Notes: generated by a model from the letters alone, not told the origin. Counted from the first letter of the stretch, positions 8,355-16,711 are shown. The stretch is DNA of 61,729 bases from an uncultured beta proteobacterium (GCA_903900805.1 CAIUOP010000083.1:1-61729), one strand, 5' to 3'. Translations and numbers: made by a program.

Positions 8355-9701
8355 ATGTTTACATATACATCCAGTCAGTTTCAAGAAATCGTCGATTTCT
8401 TGCTCAAAGAAGCCAAAAGAAGGGGAGCTTCGGACGCTGTTGCCGAGGTTTCTGAGGGCCAAGGCCTATCTGTAACGGTCCGTAAAGGCGAGGTCGAAAC
8501 CATTGAGCAAAGCTTAGACAAGCAGGTCGGAGTCACTGTATTTTTAGGGCATCACCGTGGCAATGCCAGCACAAGCGATTTTTCCAAAGCATCTTTGAAG
8601 GCAACTGTTGATGCTGCATATCATATTGCGCAGCATACCGCTGAAGATACTTGTGCTGGGCCGGCTGAACGTGAGCTCTTAGAAAAAAATCCTCGCAATT
8701 TAGATTTGTTTCATCCATGGGATATTGATGCAGCACATGCAGTGGAAATTGCTCGCATTGCAGAAGGTGCTGCATTTTCAGTGAGCAAGCAAATTCAGAA
8801 TAGTGATGGCGCATCTGTATCTGCACACCATGCACATTTCATGATGGGCACCAGCCATGGCTTTATGGGCGGTTACCCATTTTCTCGGCATTACATTTCT
8901 TGTGCACCCATTGCAAGTGAGGGCGGTAAACAAGCAAATATGCAACGTGATGATTGGTACTCTACTTCGCGCATACCAGAAGAATTGGCTGACCCTGCCT
9001 TAATTGGTCAATATGCAGCACAGCGTGCGCTAGCACGTTTAAAGGCGCGCTCATTGACAACGCGCCGTTGTCCCGTCATTTTTGAAGCACCATTGGCTGC
9101 CGGGCTCTTAGGCGGATTAGTGCAAGCGGTGTCTGGTGGAGCGCTCTATCGACGTTCGAGTTTTTTATTAGATAGTCTAGGTAAGCAAGTACTGCCAAAA
9201 CATATCAGCCTCTTTGAAAATCCTCATCTAAAGTCAATGACAGGTAGTGCTCCTTTCGACGAAGAGGGCGTGAAAACTGCTGCACGTACTGTTGTGGATA
9301 AAGGGATTTTAGAAGGCTATTTTTTATCTACTTACTCAGCTCGTAAATTAGGGATGAAGACTACTGGTAATGCTGGTGGCGCGCATCATTTGACGCTACA
9401 GAGTAAAAAAACGCCCAAAGGTGGATTACCTGCTTTGCTAAAAGAGATGGGTACAGGCCTCCTGGTTACTGAATTAATGGGACAGGGCGTCAACTATGTC
9501 ACCGGGGATTATTCACGAGGTGCCTTTGGTTATTGGGTTGAAAATGGTGAAATTCAATATCCAGTTGAAGAGCTAACGATTGCAGGTAATTTACGCGATA
9601 TGCTATTAGATATTGCCATGATTGGTAGTGATACTTTGATCCGAGGAACCAAAGAAACCGGCTCAATTTTGATTGGCTCAATGACCGTTGGTGGAAAATA
9701 A
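8355..9701 (+). CDS. pmbA: Metalloprotease PmbA (TldE)
   Basis: A 448-residue protein of the TldD/PmbA family. PmbA partners TldD in an intracellular protease that processes peptides such as microcin B17 and degrades CcdA. The family is visible from the N-terminal VSEGQGLSVTVRKGEVETIEQS block and the C-terminal GDYSRGAFGYWVENGEIQYPVEE block, and the length matches. PmbA itself is the regulatory half and lacks the HExxxH zinc motif, consistent with none being seen here. tldD is not in the window. Confidence 0.94.
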   Translation: MFTYTSSQFQEIVDFLLKEAKRRGASDAVAEVSEGQGLSVTVRKGEVETIEQSLDKQVGVTVFLGHHRGNASTSDFSKASLKATVDAAYHIAQHTAEDTCAGPAERELLEKNPRNLDLFHPWDIDAAHAVEIARIAEGAAFSVSKQIQNSDGASVSAHHAHFMMGTSHGFMGGYPFSRHYISCAPIASEGGKQANMQRDDWYSTSRIPEELADPALIGQYAAQRALARLKARSLTTRRCPVIFEAPLAAGLLGGLVQAVSGGALYRRSSFLLDSLGKQVLPKHISLFENPHLKSMTGSAPFDEEGVKTAARTVVDKGILEGYFLSTYSARKLGMKTTGNAGGAHHLTLQSKKTPKGGLPALLKEMGTGLLVTELMGQGVNYVTGDYSRGAFGYWVENGEIQYPVEELTIAGNLRDMLLDIAMIGSDTLIRGTKETGSILIGSMTVGGK

Positions 9702-9720
9702 AAACTGAAAGGGGATAGAA

Positions 9721-10803
9721 ATGCAAAGACGTTCATTTTTAAAGAAAGCTACTATTGGAGCTGGAGCCGCCGCCATCGGTGCACCAGTAATTGCGCAAAG
9801 CTTGCCAACCCTTAATTGGCGTTTGGTATCTAGCTTTCCTAAATCCTTGGATAGCTTATTCGGCACACCGGAGGTATTTGCTAGTTCATTACGCAAAGCT
9901 ACTGATGGGAAATTTAATGTCAAAGTATTCGCAGCTGGTGAAGTGGTTCCTGCCTTGCAGGTGTTAGATGCAGTTCAGAACGGTACTGTTGAATGCGGTC
10001 ATACAGCGAGCTATTACTACTTAGGCAAGAACAGTGCATTTATATTTGATACTGCAGCGCCGTTTGGCATGACTGCGCGTCAACAATCGGCATGGATGCT
10101 TCATGGGAATGGCATGAAGCTGATGCGTGAGCTCTATGCAAGTTACAACATTGTTAATTTCCTTGGTGGACAAACTGGCACTCAGATGGGTGGCTGGTTC
10201 CGCAAAGAAATCAAATCTCCTGAAGACCTCAAAGGATTGAAGTTCCGTATCGCAGGTTTTGCAGGCCAGGTATTGGCAAAGTTGGGGGTGGTGCCACAGC
10301 AATTGCCTGCTGGTGAAATCTATTCAGCTCTTGAAAAGGGCACGATTGATGCTGCTGAATTTGTTGGGCCTTACGATGATGAAAAACTCGGCTTAGCAAA
10401 AGTAGCCAAGAATTATTACTATCCTGCATTCTGGGAGGGTGCTGCAGGCCTCTCTTTCCTAGTGAATAAGAAGCAGTGGGATTCTTTACCGCCTGCCTAT
10501 CAAGCAGCCTGGGAGGCTGCCTGCTTTGAGGCCCATGTAGATATGTGCGCTAAGTATGATGCGTTAAACCCACCAGCATTGCAGCGCTTACTCGAGAGCG
10601 GAGCAGTCTTGCGTAAGTTCAATACTTCGGTAATGGACGCTTGCTTTAAAGCTAGTCAAGAAACCTATGCAGAGGAATCTGCCAAGAATCCTCAGTTCAA
10701 AAAGATTTTTGACGACTATCGTGTATTTAGAAACATGGAAGCGCAATGGTTTAATGTAGCTGAGCAAGCCTTTGCCCAATATAGCTTTAATAAGAAACTC
10801 TAA
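9721..10803 (+). CDS. TRAP-type solute-binding protein (DctP family)
   Basis: A 360-residue periplasmic binding protein. It starts with RRSFLKK and a small hydrophobic segment ending at APVIAQ, a good Tat signal peptide (twin Arg at residues 3-4), so it is probably exported folded. The mature part has DctP features such as QMGGWFRKEIKSPEDLKGLKFR and GAIDAAEFVGPYDD-like ligand-binding segments. Relatives bind 2-oxo acids or other carboxylates. The expected DctQ and DctM membrane subunits are not beside it, so the transporter must be encoded elsewhere or be shared. A terminator follows. Confidence 0.9.
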   Translation: MQRRSFLKKATIGAGAAAIGAPVIAQSLPTLNWRLVSSFPKSLDSLFGTPEVFASSLRKATDGKFNVKVFAAGEVVPALQVLDAVQNGTVECGHTASYYYLGKNSAFIFDTAAPFGMTARQQSAWMLHGNGMKLMRELYASYNIVNFLGGQTGTQMGGWFRKEIKSPEDLKGLKFRIAGFAGQVLAKLGVVPQQLPAGEIYSALEKGTIDAAEFVGPYDDEKLGLAKVAKNYYYPAFWEGAAGLSFLVNKKQWDSLPPAYQAAWEAACFEAHVDMCAKYDALNPPALQRLLESGAVLRKFNTSVMDACFKASQETYAEESAKNPQFKKIFDDYRVFRNMEAQWFNVAEQAFAQYSFNKKL

Positions 10804-10821
10804 GTAAATCAATTATTCAAG

Positions 10822-10850
10822 AAGAGGGCTGTAAAGCTCTTTTCTTTTTT
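10822..10850 (+). terminator. Rho-independent terminator after the TRAP binding protein
   Basis: AAGAGGGCT and AGCTCTTTT can form a nine-pair stem with a GTAA loop and two G-T pairs, followed by a T-rich run (CTTTTTT). It starts 19 bases after the stop codon, suggesting a single-gene transcript and no read-through to the exporter gene. Confidence 0.7.
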
Positions 10851-10885
10851 CTGCTCATTCTTACAGGGCTTATTAGTATTGCATC

Positions 10886-11671
10886 ATGCTTGAAAACCTT
10901 GTCAACCCAGTAATTGAATCCTTTCATGCGCACTCGCTAGCTTTTTTCATCTGCGCTATTTTGAGTGTCATCGTCATTGGAATTTCTAAAAGTGGATTTG
11001 GGGCTGGCTTAGGAGTGCTTTCTTTGCCGCTCATGGCTAGCCAGTCGACCTTGAATGAGGCCTTAGCGGTTTTGTTACCACTATTGATTGCGATTGATTT
11101 GGTGGGGATTCGACGATTCTTGAAGAATGCGAATTGGCGAATTCTGAAGCTCATTCTTCCGGCGGCATTTTTTGGCATGTTGTTGGGCATGATTTTCTTT
11201 ACCGTCATTACACCCAAAGCTTTAACACTTTTTGTGGGCGTCTTTATCATGCTATTTTTGATTCAGATGTTGGTGACCTCCCATTTCGATTTGAGAGATG
11301 CTAAGCCTTATCCTTGGTTAGGTCGCCTCATGGCTATCACTTCTGGGTTTACTTCCTTCGTAGCGCACAATGGCGGCCCGCCTATCACCATCTTCATGTT
11401 GCGCGAAAACTTATTGCCAATGGTTTATACCTCTACTTTAGGGGTGTTCTTCGCCTTTATTAATCTTGGTAAGTTAGGGCCTTATGCTTATTTGGATTTA
11501 CTCCATTTCAAGCAATTAGCTACTTCAGCTCTCCTTTTGCCTTGCGTTCCAGTAGGTGTTTATCTTGGCTTTTATCTAGCCGAAAAAATTTCAGTGAAGT
11601 GGTATTACCGCATCGTGCAGTTTTTCTTGCTAGTAGCCAGCGTCAAGCTCATTGCTGACGGCTTGATGTAA
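10886..11671 (+). CDS. Sulfite exporter TauE/SafE family protein
   Basis: A 261-residue, strongly hydrophobic protein with about eight membrane segments and the glycine-rich N-terminal repeat (GISKSGFGAGLGVLSLPLMA) and its C-terminal-half counterpart (TSFVAHNGGPPITIFML) that mark the TauE/SafE family. These transport sulfite, sulfoacetate or other small anions; the substrate cannot be read from sequence. It follows the TRAP binding protein but a terminator separates them. It converges with the carboxylesterase gene after 7 bases. Confidence 0.88.
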   Translation: MLENLVNPVIESFHAHSLAFFICAILSVIVIGISKSGFGAGLGVLSLPLMASQSTLNEALAVLLPLLIAIDLVGIRRFLKNANWRILKLILPAAFFGMLLGMIFFTVITPKALTLFVGVFIMLFLIQMLVTSHFDLRDAKPYPWLGRLMAITSGFTSFVAHNGGPPITIFMLRENLLPMVYTSTLGVFFAFINLGKLGPYAYLDLLHFKQLATSALLLPCVPVGVYLGFYLAEKISVKWYYRIVQFFLLVASVKLIADGLM

Positions 11672-11678
11672 GTCTTTA

Positions 11679-12347
11679 TTAAGAGCCAAGAACCTGTTGT
11701 AAGAAGCGCGAGATATCAATGAGCTCTTCACGATTGACTGAGTGCTCCATTGGATACTCATTCCACTCTACTGAATACCCCATATTTTCGAGCAAAGCAT
11801 ATGAGGCTTGGGCGCGGTCTAACGCAACAACTGGATCATATTCTCCATGAGCCATGAAGATCGGTGTATTTTGGTTTGCTGAGTGCTTTTCAATGGGGAT
11901 AGTCGTTGCCAATGGTAAATATCCTGAGAGCGCCATCATGCCAGCGAGTTTATGTGGAAAGCGCAGGCCGACATGTAAAACCATGGCACAGCCTTGCGAG
12001 AAACCAGCCAAAACAATGTTTTCATAAGCAATGCCACGACCTGCCTCACGCTCGATTAATTGAACAATAGATGCAGCTGATTTCTGGATACCAGCAGCAT
12101 CTTCTTGATCGATTAGACTGCGCCCGATAATGTCATACCAAGCAGGCATGACATAACCACCATTTAAAGTGACTGGCATACTTGGTGCGCTTGGAAAAAC
12201 AAAGCGAATCCCTTGACAGCCAGCGAGATTGAGTTCGGGGATGATAGGAGCGAAGTCATTGCCATCAGCTCCCAGACCATGCAACCAAATAACGGCGGCT
12301 GTTGGATTTGGCGTAGTTTCCAGTTCAATGCAAGGTAGCAATTCCAT
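11679..12347 (-). CDS. Alpha/beta-hydrolase carboxylesterase/phospholipase family
   Basis: A 222-residue alpha/beta hydrolase of the small carboxylesterase (YpfH/EstB, abhydrolase_2) family. It has the oxyanion region WLHGLGADGNDF near residue 20, the nucleophile elbow GFSQGCA (about 114-120), the acid in HGEYDPVV and the His in EHSVN. All members of the Ser-Asp-His triad are therefore present. It is likely a cytoplasmic enzyme acting on short acyl esters; the natural substrate is unknown. Confidence 0.9.
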   Translation of the reverse strand: MELLPCIELETTPNPTAAVIWLHGLGADGNDFAPIIPELNLAGCQGIRFVFPSAPSMPVTLNGGYVMPAWYDIIGRSLIDQEDAAGIQKSAASIVQLIEREAGRGIAYENIVLAGFSQGCAMVLHVGLRFPHKLAGMMALSGYLPLATTIPIEKHSANQNTPIFMAHGEYDPVVALDRAQASYALLENMGYSVEWNEYPMEHSVNREELIDISRFLQQVLGS

Positions 12348-12462
12348 GAGGTGTCCAGTAAGTATTGGAGTGTTTTTGATGTGTCATTTTAATATAGCAT
12401 CTCAAAAGAGCCCCAGGGGAGTAAGATGTTTTGAGCAGCAGTAAGTACCCTGGAGATTCTGG

Positions 12463-12690
12463 ATGATACCCTTCTATATTGACTACCCTCAGGAAAAAAT
12501 CGAGGAACATCAACATGCATATCGCTGCCAGTATTACAAGATCCCAACAACAGTCATCTTCGGTTTACTGGAAAATCATGCAGAAGATTGCCAGTATAGA
12601 AAACAGCAAAGTAAATGGGCTCAATTGGAAGCAAAGCTAAAGCCCCATAAGCAACATTTTGATGAACCCCATGCCGACGAGGTGGATTAA
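12463..12690 (+). CDS. Small unrecognised protein, His/Gln/Lys-rich
   Basis: A 75-residue acidic/basic mixed protein with no membrane segment and no family I recognise. It has five histidines, two cysteines (RCQYY and EDCQYR, 28 residues apart) and a C-terminal HFDEPHADEVD tail. The ribosome-binding sequence CTGGAGATTCTGG lies just before the ATG. Its TAA abuts the ATG of the next gene (TAAATG), strong evidence for translational coupling and that both are real. A zinc-binding or adaptor role could be imagined from the Cys/His content but is unsupported. Confidence 0.55.
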   Translation: MIPFYIDYPQEKIEEHQHAYRCQYYKIPTTVIFGLLENHAEDCQYRKQQSKWAQLEAKLKPHKQHFDEPHADEVD

Positions 12691-13068
12691 ATGAAAAACT
12701 ATCCCATTGCTCTTGAGTTAACTGTTTGGTTTGATCTTGGATTAAATCAATATGAGGTGGTGATTGATGGGGAATCGAAGATTTCTATTAAGAGAACAGA
12801 TGATGTATTGCATACCAGGGAACTTACTACCTCTGAGGTAGCAATTCTGATCGACGCGATTGAGGCAGTCAAAGTGCCTATCACTGAGGAGCTGCAGGCT
12901 AAGTCTAGCAATAAAGCCACTTCAAGTTATGAGCTGATTATTGAGTCAGCCCACTTCTCCTTAGAATTTAATTGGGAAAATCTGGATGTAGAGGCAAGTA
13001 GCTCTAATGCCTTTGAGTCTGTTGTCAAGCTTGCCAGCTTGGTTCAGAGTTTGGACTTAGAACACTAA
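12691..13068 (+). CDS. Unrecognised 125-residue soluble protein
   Basis: A 125-residue protein with alternating strand-like segments (ALELTVWFDLG, QYEVVIDGESKISIKR) followed by helix-like acidic stretches; no signal peptide or membrane segment. I do not recognise a family. It starts directly on the stop codon of the 75-residue gene (TAAATG), so its translation is probably coupled to that gene and the two may work together. Six bases separate it from a convergent small gene. Confidence 0.6.
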   Translation: MKNYPIALELTVWFDLGLNQYEVVIDGESKISIKRTDDVLHTRELTTSEVAILIDAIEAVKVPITEELQAKSSNKATSSYELIIESAHFSLEFNWENLDVEASSSNAFESVVKLASLVQSLDLEH

Positions 13069-13074
13069 GCTAGT

Positions 13075-13293
13075 CTAGCTTTCTACGACAATAAATTCGC
13101 CTAAAGAGACTTTTTCTCTGAACTGAGAAAAAGAAAATCGCGCCTTAATCTTCTTAGTATTCATTACTTCAATCTTTCCTTCAGAGGTCAGGTTAGCAAG
13201 ATACTCTCCTTCCGGAAAGAGGGCTTCAGGAATAGTTTCAGTCTCTTGAATTTGAGCTGCGAGTACGAGGCTTTTGGTAATTTTGATGCGCAT
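13075..13293 (-). CDS. Small unrecognised protein
   Basis: A 72-residue protein beginning MRIKITKSLVLAAQIQETETIPEA with strand-rich character and a C-terminal FREKVSLGEFIVVES. No signal peptide, cysteine cluster or known domain is visible. It is convergent with the two-gene unit at 12463-13068. The coding look (mixed charged and hydrophobic residues, no low-complexity runs) and tight packing make it a likely real gene, but the function is unknown. Confidence 0.5.
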   Translation of the reverse strand: MRIKITKSLVLAAQIQETETIPEALFPEGEYLANLTSEGKIEVMNTKKIKARFSFSQFREKVSLGEFIVVES

Positions 13294-13379
13294 GCCGTAT
13301 CTTAGGTTATAGAAATTAGCATTAATTTAAGGGCTGCACAATTTTGAAAATCGGATGCACCATTTCTGGGGGTTTTGAA

Positions 13380-13499
13380 ATGAATGCAAATAAAGGCCTT
13401 GTAAATGGGTCTTTTCTAGGTTTTGTCCTTACCTTCGTTTGCTTCTCGCACTTAAGTAGTGCAAGTCACATAGCTGCTATCAAAAACGATCCTTTTTAA
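13380..13499 (+). CDS. Possible small secreted or membrane peptide (39 aa)
   Basis: An ATG at 13380 opens 39 codons with a hydrophobic core (FLGFVLTFVCF) and a small-residue end (HLSSASHIA) that looks like a signal peptide followed by only about ten residues, ending in DPF. A G-rich GGGGG lies 8 bases upstream. It could be a tiny secreted or membrane peptide, a leader peptide for the downstream region, or a remnant of a lost gene. Evidence is limited to this one sequence. Confidence 0.25.
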   Translation: MNANKGLVNGSFLGFVLTFVCFSHLSSASHIAAIKNDPF

Positions 13500-13504
13500 G
13501 GAGG

Positions 13505-13662
13505 TCTACAGGTGCTTGCATTATTGGAAAGGTGCTAAAAGCGCCCACCCTCCAGCCTGTTTCTGCATGAGGATTGTTGATCATTAGGGTGATAAATCAG
13601 GAGTGCAAGCCCGTGTTTTGTGGGTCTCTAGGCAGTCTAGAGGAATGCCATCAGGGGGTGAT
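13505..13662 (+). ncRNA. Candidate structured RNA before gabD
   Basis: This non-coding stretch can fold into a branched shape. GCTTGCA (13514-13520) pairs perfectly with TGCAAGC (13604-13610), enclosing two stem-loops: GGTGCT/AGCGCC (13531-13545) and CCTGTTT/AAATCAGG (13556-13601), the latter topped by ATCAT/GTGAT (13580-13593). Outside the junction lie a CTCTAG/CTAGAG hairpin (13626-13642) and ATCA/TGAT (13650-13662). It ends 75 bases before the gabD start, so a cis-regulatory RNA or small RNA is possible. It does not match any riboswitch consensus I recall. The helices are short and unsupported by covariation. Confidence 0.3.
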
Positions 13663-13736
13663 CGGAAAGGATTAAAATTACCTATTCTTTAGCCATAAAA
13701 GCCTTAACTTTCAATAAATGATTGAGCGTAAACAAT

Positions 13737-15194
13737 ATGAGTAATTTAACTTTCCAGTTTGAAAAAGCCTACATTAATGGTCAATGGGTTGAGGCTGATA
13801 ACAAAGCCACTATTTCTGTTAACAATCCTGCTACAGGTCAATTGATTGGCACAGTTCCTAATATGGGCGCTGCGGAAACGCGCAGAGCAATTGATTTTGC
13901 CAATCAAGCTTTACCTGCCTGGCGCTCCAAAACTGCTAAAGAACGCGCCAAAATCTTGCGTAAGTGGTTTGATCTCATCATGCTAAATCAAGAGGCGCTC
14001 GCGCAACTGATGACAGCTGAGCAGGGCAAGCCTCTCGACGAAAGTAGAGGCGAAATTGCTTACGGCGCCTCCTTTATCGAATGGTTTGGTGAAGAGGCGA
14101 AACGCTTGTACGGCGAGACTATTCCTGGGCATGCTCCTGATAAAAGATTGATTGTGATTAAGCAGGCTATCGGTGTGTGCGCTGCTATTACCCCTTGGAA
14201 CTTTCCATCGGCAATGATTACCCGCAAAGTTGGCCCTGCCTTAGCGGCTGGTTGCACAATCGTTTTAAAACCTGCAAGTCAAACACCATTTAGCGCTTTA
14301 GCTCTATGTCAATTAGCCGAAGAGGCGGGCATTCCTCCTGGAGTATTTTCTTGTGTAACAGGGTCTGCAGTAGCAATCGGTGGTGAGCTTTCTTCAAATC
14401 CGATTGTCAAAAAACTCAGCTTTACTGGATCAACCGAAATTGGTAAGTTGTTATTAGCTCAATGTGCTACTACTGTGAAAAAGGTTTCCATGGAGTTGGG
14501 CGGTAATGCACCATTTATTGTCTTTGATGATGCTGATATTGACGCAGCTGTTAAAGGGGCAATTATTTCTAAATATAGAAACGCTGGCCAAACTTGCGTC
14601 TGCGCTAATCGCATCATGGTGCAAGACTCTATATATGACACATTTATTGAAAAATTTACTAAAGCAGTGAGCGCTCTTAAAGTCGGCAATGGCTCTGAGC
14701 TTGGTACTGTTGTTGGGCCATTGATTGACGACAAAGCCCTTGCTAAGGTTGAAGAGCAAGTGAACGATGCTGTGAAAAAAGGCGGAAAAGTTGTCATTGG
14801 CGGTAAGCGCCATGCTTTGGGCGGTTCTTTTTATGAGCCTACTGTAGTTTCTGGCGCGACTAAAGATATGCTTGCTTTCAGAGAAGAAACATTTGGACCT
14901 TTAGCCCCGATATTCAAATTCTCAAGTGAAGCTGAGGCCATAGTGATGGCTAACGACACACAATTTGGTTTGGCTGCCTACTTCTATAGTCAGAATATTG
15001 GTCGTATCTGGCGTGTAGCAGAAGCATTGGAATACGGTATGGTTGGTATTAATGAGGGCATTATTTCAAATGAAGTCGCTCCTTTTGGAGGCGTCAAGGA
15101 AAGTGGCCTGGGTCGCGAGGGCTCACAGCACGGTATCGAAGACTATTTAGAGCTCAAGTATCTCTGCATAGGTGGTATTAAGGCAGCAGATTAA
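13737..15194 (+). CDS. gabD: NAD(P)-dependent succinate-semialdehyde dehydrogenase
   Basis: A 485-residue aldehyde dehydrogenase closest in look to GabD, which oxidises succinate semialdehyde to succinate. It has the NAD-binding ITPWNFPSAMITRK block, the catalytic base Glu253 in MELGGNAPF and the nucleophile Cys287 in GQTCVCANR. The two-cysteine TCVCANR form is typical of GabD. The frame also opens with a TTG at 13722, but the ATG at 13737 gives the usual N-terminus. The exact aldehyde cannot be settled from sequence. A nitroreductase gene follows 24 bases later and is probably co-transcribed. Confidence 0.88.
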   Translation: MSNLTFQFEKAYINGQWVEADNKATISVNNPATGQLIGTVPNMGAAETRRAIDFANQALPAWRSKTAKERAKILRKWFDLIMLNQEALAQLMTAEQGKPLDESRGEIAYGASFIEWFGEEAKRLYGETIPGHAPDKRLIVIKQAIGVCAAITPWNFPSAMITRKVGPALAAGCTIVLKPASQTPFSALALCQLAEEAGIPPGVFSCVTGSAVAIGGELSSNPIVKKLSFTGSTEIGKLLLAQCATTVKKVSMELGGNAPFIVFDDADIDAAVKGAIISKYRNAGQTCVCANRIMVQDSIYDTFIEKFTKAVSALKVGNGSELGTVVGPLIDDKALAKVEEQVNDAVKKGGKVVIGGKRHALGGSFYEPTVVSGATKDMLAFREETFGPLAPIFKFSSEAEAIVMANDTQFGLAAYFYSQNIGRIWRVAEALEYGMVGINEGIISNEVAPFGGVKESGLGREGSQHGIEDYLELKYLCIGGIKAAD

Positions 15195-15218
15195 ACAAAT
15201 CAATAGAAGGGCTTAAAA

Positions 15219-15914
15219 ATGGAGACCTTAACTGTAGAAGATGCCATCACCTCACGGAAATCCGTGCGGGCATTTACAAAAGATCCTGTATCGAAGGAGA
15301 CCATTAAAAAGCTCTTGAATATTTCTGCGAGAGCACCCTCTGGCACCAATACTCAACCTTGGAAAGTGTACGTATTAGAAGGTCAGGCGCTGCACAATCT
15401 ATGCGAAAAGGTATGCGCTGCTTACGATAGCATCGCTGCTAATCCAGAGTTAGAAAAAGAATATCAGGCGAGCTATGACTATTACCCCAGTAAATGGTTT
15501 AGTCCATACATTGATAGGCGACGTGAAAATGGCTGGAGCTTGTATGGTCTTCTTGGTATAGCCAAGGGAGAGAAAGACAAAATGCATGCGCAGCACCGTA
15601 AGAACTTTGAGGCTTTTGGTGCGCCAGTCTGTATTTTCTTCACAATTGATAAAGAGCTAGGTAAAGGCTCTATGCTTGACTATGGCATGTTCTTGCAAAG
15701 CTTGATGATTGCAGCTAGAGGTGAAGGCTTGGATACATGTCCACAAGCAGCTTGGAATCACTACGCCAAAATCATCTTCCCCCTCATTGGCGCAAAAGAC
15801 AATGAGATGTTGGTATGTGGCATGTCGCTAGGTTATGTCAATAAGGCTGACATTGTGAATACCTTTCATACACCCAGAGTAGGCGCAGAAGAATTTACAA
15901 CTTGGCTTAGTTAA
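15219..15914 (+). CDS. Nitroreductase family flavoprotein
   Basis: A 231-residue FMN-dependent oxidoreductase of the nitroreductase fold. It opens with the family pattern AITSRKSVRAFTKDPVSKETIKKLL and has the FMN-binding ARAPSGTNTQPWKVYV (about residues 37-52). A C-terminal CGMSLGYV segment is also typical. Natural substrates could be quinones, nitroaromatics or enones; none can be named. It follows gabD by 24 bases and overlaps the end of the convergent dioxygenase gene by 8 bases. Confidence 0.87.
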   Translation: METLTVEDAITSRKSVRAFTKDPVSKETIKKLLNISARAPSGTNTQPWKVYVLEGQALHNLCEKVCAAYDSIAANPELEKEYQASYDYYPSKWFSPYIDRRRENGWSLYGLLGIAKGEKDKMHAQHRKNFEAFGAPVCIFFTIDKELGKGSMLDYGMFLQSLMIAARGEGLDTCPQAAWNHYAKIIFPLIGAKDNEMLVCGMSLGYVNKADIVNTFHTPRVGAEEFTTWLS

Positions 15915-16527
15915 GACCAGCTCTCATTTCAGCTGAGCGATCCCAAAGATTCGGAACTTGCTTAGAGGAATAACCAGAAACAAAGTTATTCATACTGCCG
16001 GTCGCCAGATCATAGGTATGTCGCTTGACAGCACCAATATTAGCGCCATATATGTGAATGCTAATCGAGGCTTGATCAGGGATAGCATTGCTGACTTCAT
16101 GAATATCGCCAATAGTAGGGCTAACTGCCTCAATATCACCTTGGCGTAAAAAAGTTTCAGGGCCATCCATGATTAATTCTCCAGATGGCAGTTGCTTATA
16201 GCGTTGCCCCTTTTCCATTCCCCTAAGCATGCCAATCAAACCCCAGACGCAGTGATCATGGATTGGCGTTTGTTGACCTGGCCCCCAGACAAAGCTCACC
16301 ACCGAAAATCTTCCTAAGGGGTCTGCATGAAGTAAGAACTGCTGGTAAAACTCAGGGTGCGGAACTGTACAAAATTCTGGGAGCCACGCATCTGACTGAA
16401 TCAAGGTCTTGAGTAGTTCAGATCCCTTGCTGATGAGATTTTGTTCTACTGATTCATGAGAAACTAAGTTCGTCATTCCAATGGCGAACTCACGCAAGGG
16501 TGCGATGCTATCTAGTTGATTACTCAT
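15907..16527 (-). CDS. Cysteine dioxygenase-family thiol dioxygenase
   Basis: A 206-residue cupin of the cysteine dioxygenase type I family. The iron-binding part contains TPIHDHCVWGLIG (HxH at about residues 91-93), and a third His follows in ISIHIYGAN, giving the 3-His iron site. Bacterial members oxidise cysteine or 3-mercaptopropionate to the sulfinate; the PIHDHxxWG form and Burkholderiales origin leave both open. GGAGATTC precedes the ATG. It is divergent from the beta-keto acid cleavage gene, with a 22-base palindrome between them. Confidence 0.8.
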   Translation of the reverse strand: MSNQLDSIAPLREFAIGMTNLVSHESVEQNLISKGSELLKTLIQSDAWLPEFCTVPHPEFYQQFLLHADPLGRFSVVSFVWGPGQQTPIHDHCVWGLIGMLRGMEKGQRYKQLPSGELIMDGPETFLRQGDIEAVSPTIGDIHEVSNAIPDQASISIHIYGANIGAVKRHTYDLATGSMNNFVSGYSSKQVPNLWDRSAEMRAGLN

Positions 16528-16574
16528 ATTGAATCTCCTTGGGACTTTCGGGGCATCAAGCTAACCTATACCTT

Positions 16575-16596
16575 CCTTATGATCCTCATCATAAGG
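16575..16596. promoter_or_regulatory. Perfect 9-base inverted repeat, operator candidate
   Basis: CCTTATGAT, a four-base CCTC spacer, then ATCATAAGG: a perfect inverted repeat with 9-base arms. It lies in the 184-base control region between the divergent thiol dioxygenase and beta-keto acid cleavage genes, 48 bases from the former. It has no T-run, so an operator for a dimeric repressor is more likely than a terminator. No regulator gene is adjacent. Confidence 0.4.
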
Positions 16597-16711
16597 GTAA
16601 AAGTCTTTTGATAGCTAATCAGGCGCTTACTTTGACTGATTCCCAGATTTATGAGAAGCAGGTGCTATAGCTGTAATATAGAATGCGTTATCTTTTTTCT
16701 TTTGGTAAATC

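Noticed and set aside
13505..13662. Known riboswitch or 6S, SRP or RNase P RNA
   Set aside because: None of the conserved sequence blocks of TPP, cobalamin, glycine, SAM, fluoride or guanidine riboswitches, nor the hallmark bases of the housekeeping RNAs, could be found; left as an unnamed candidate.
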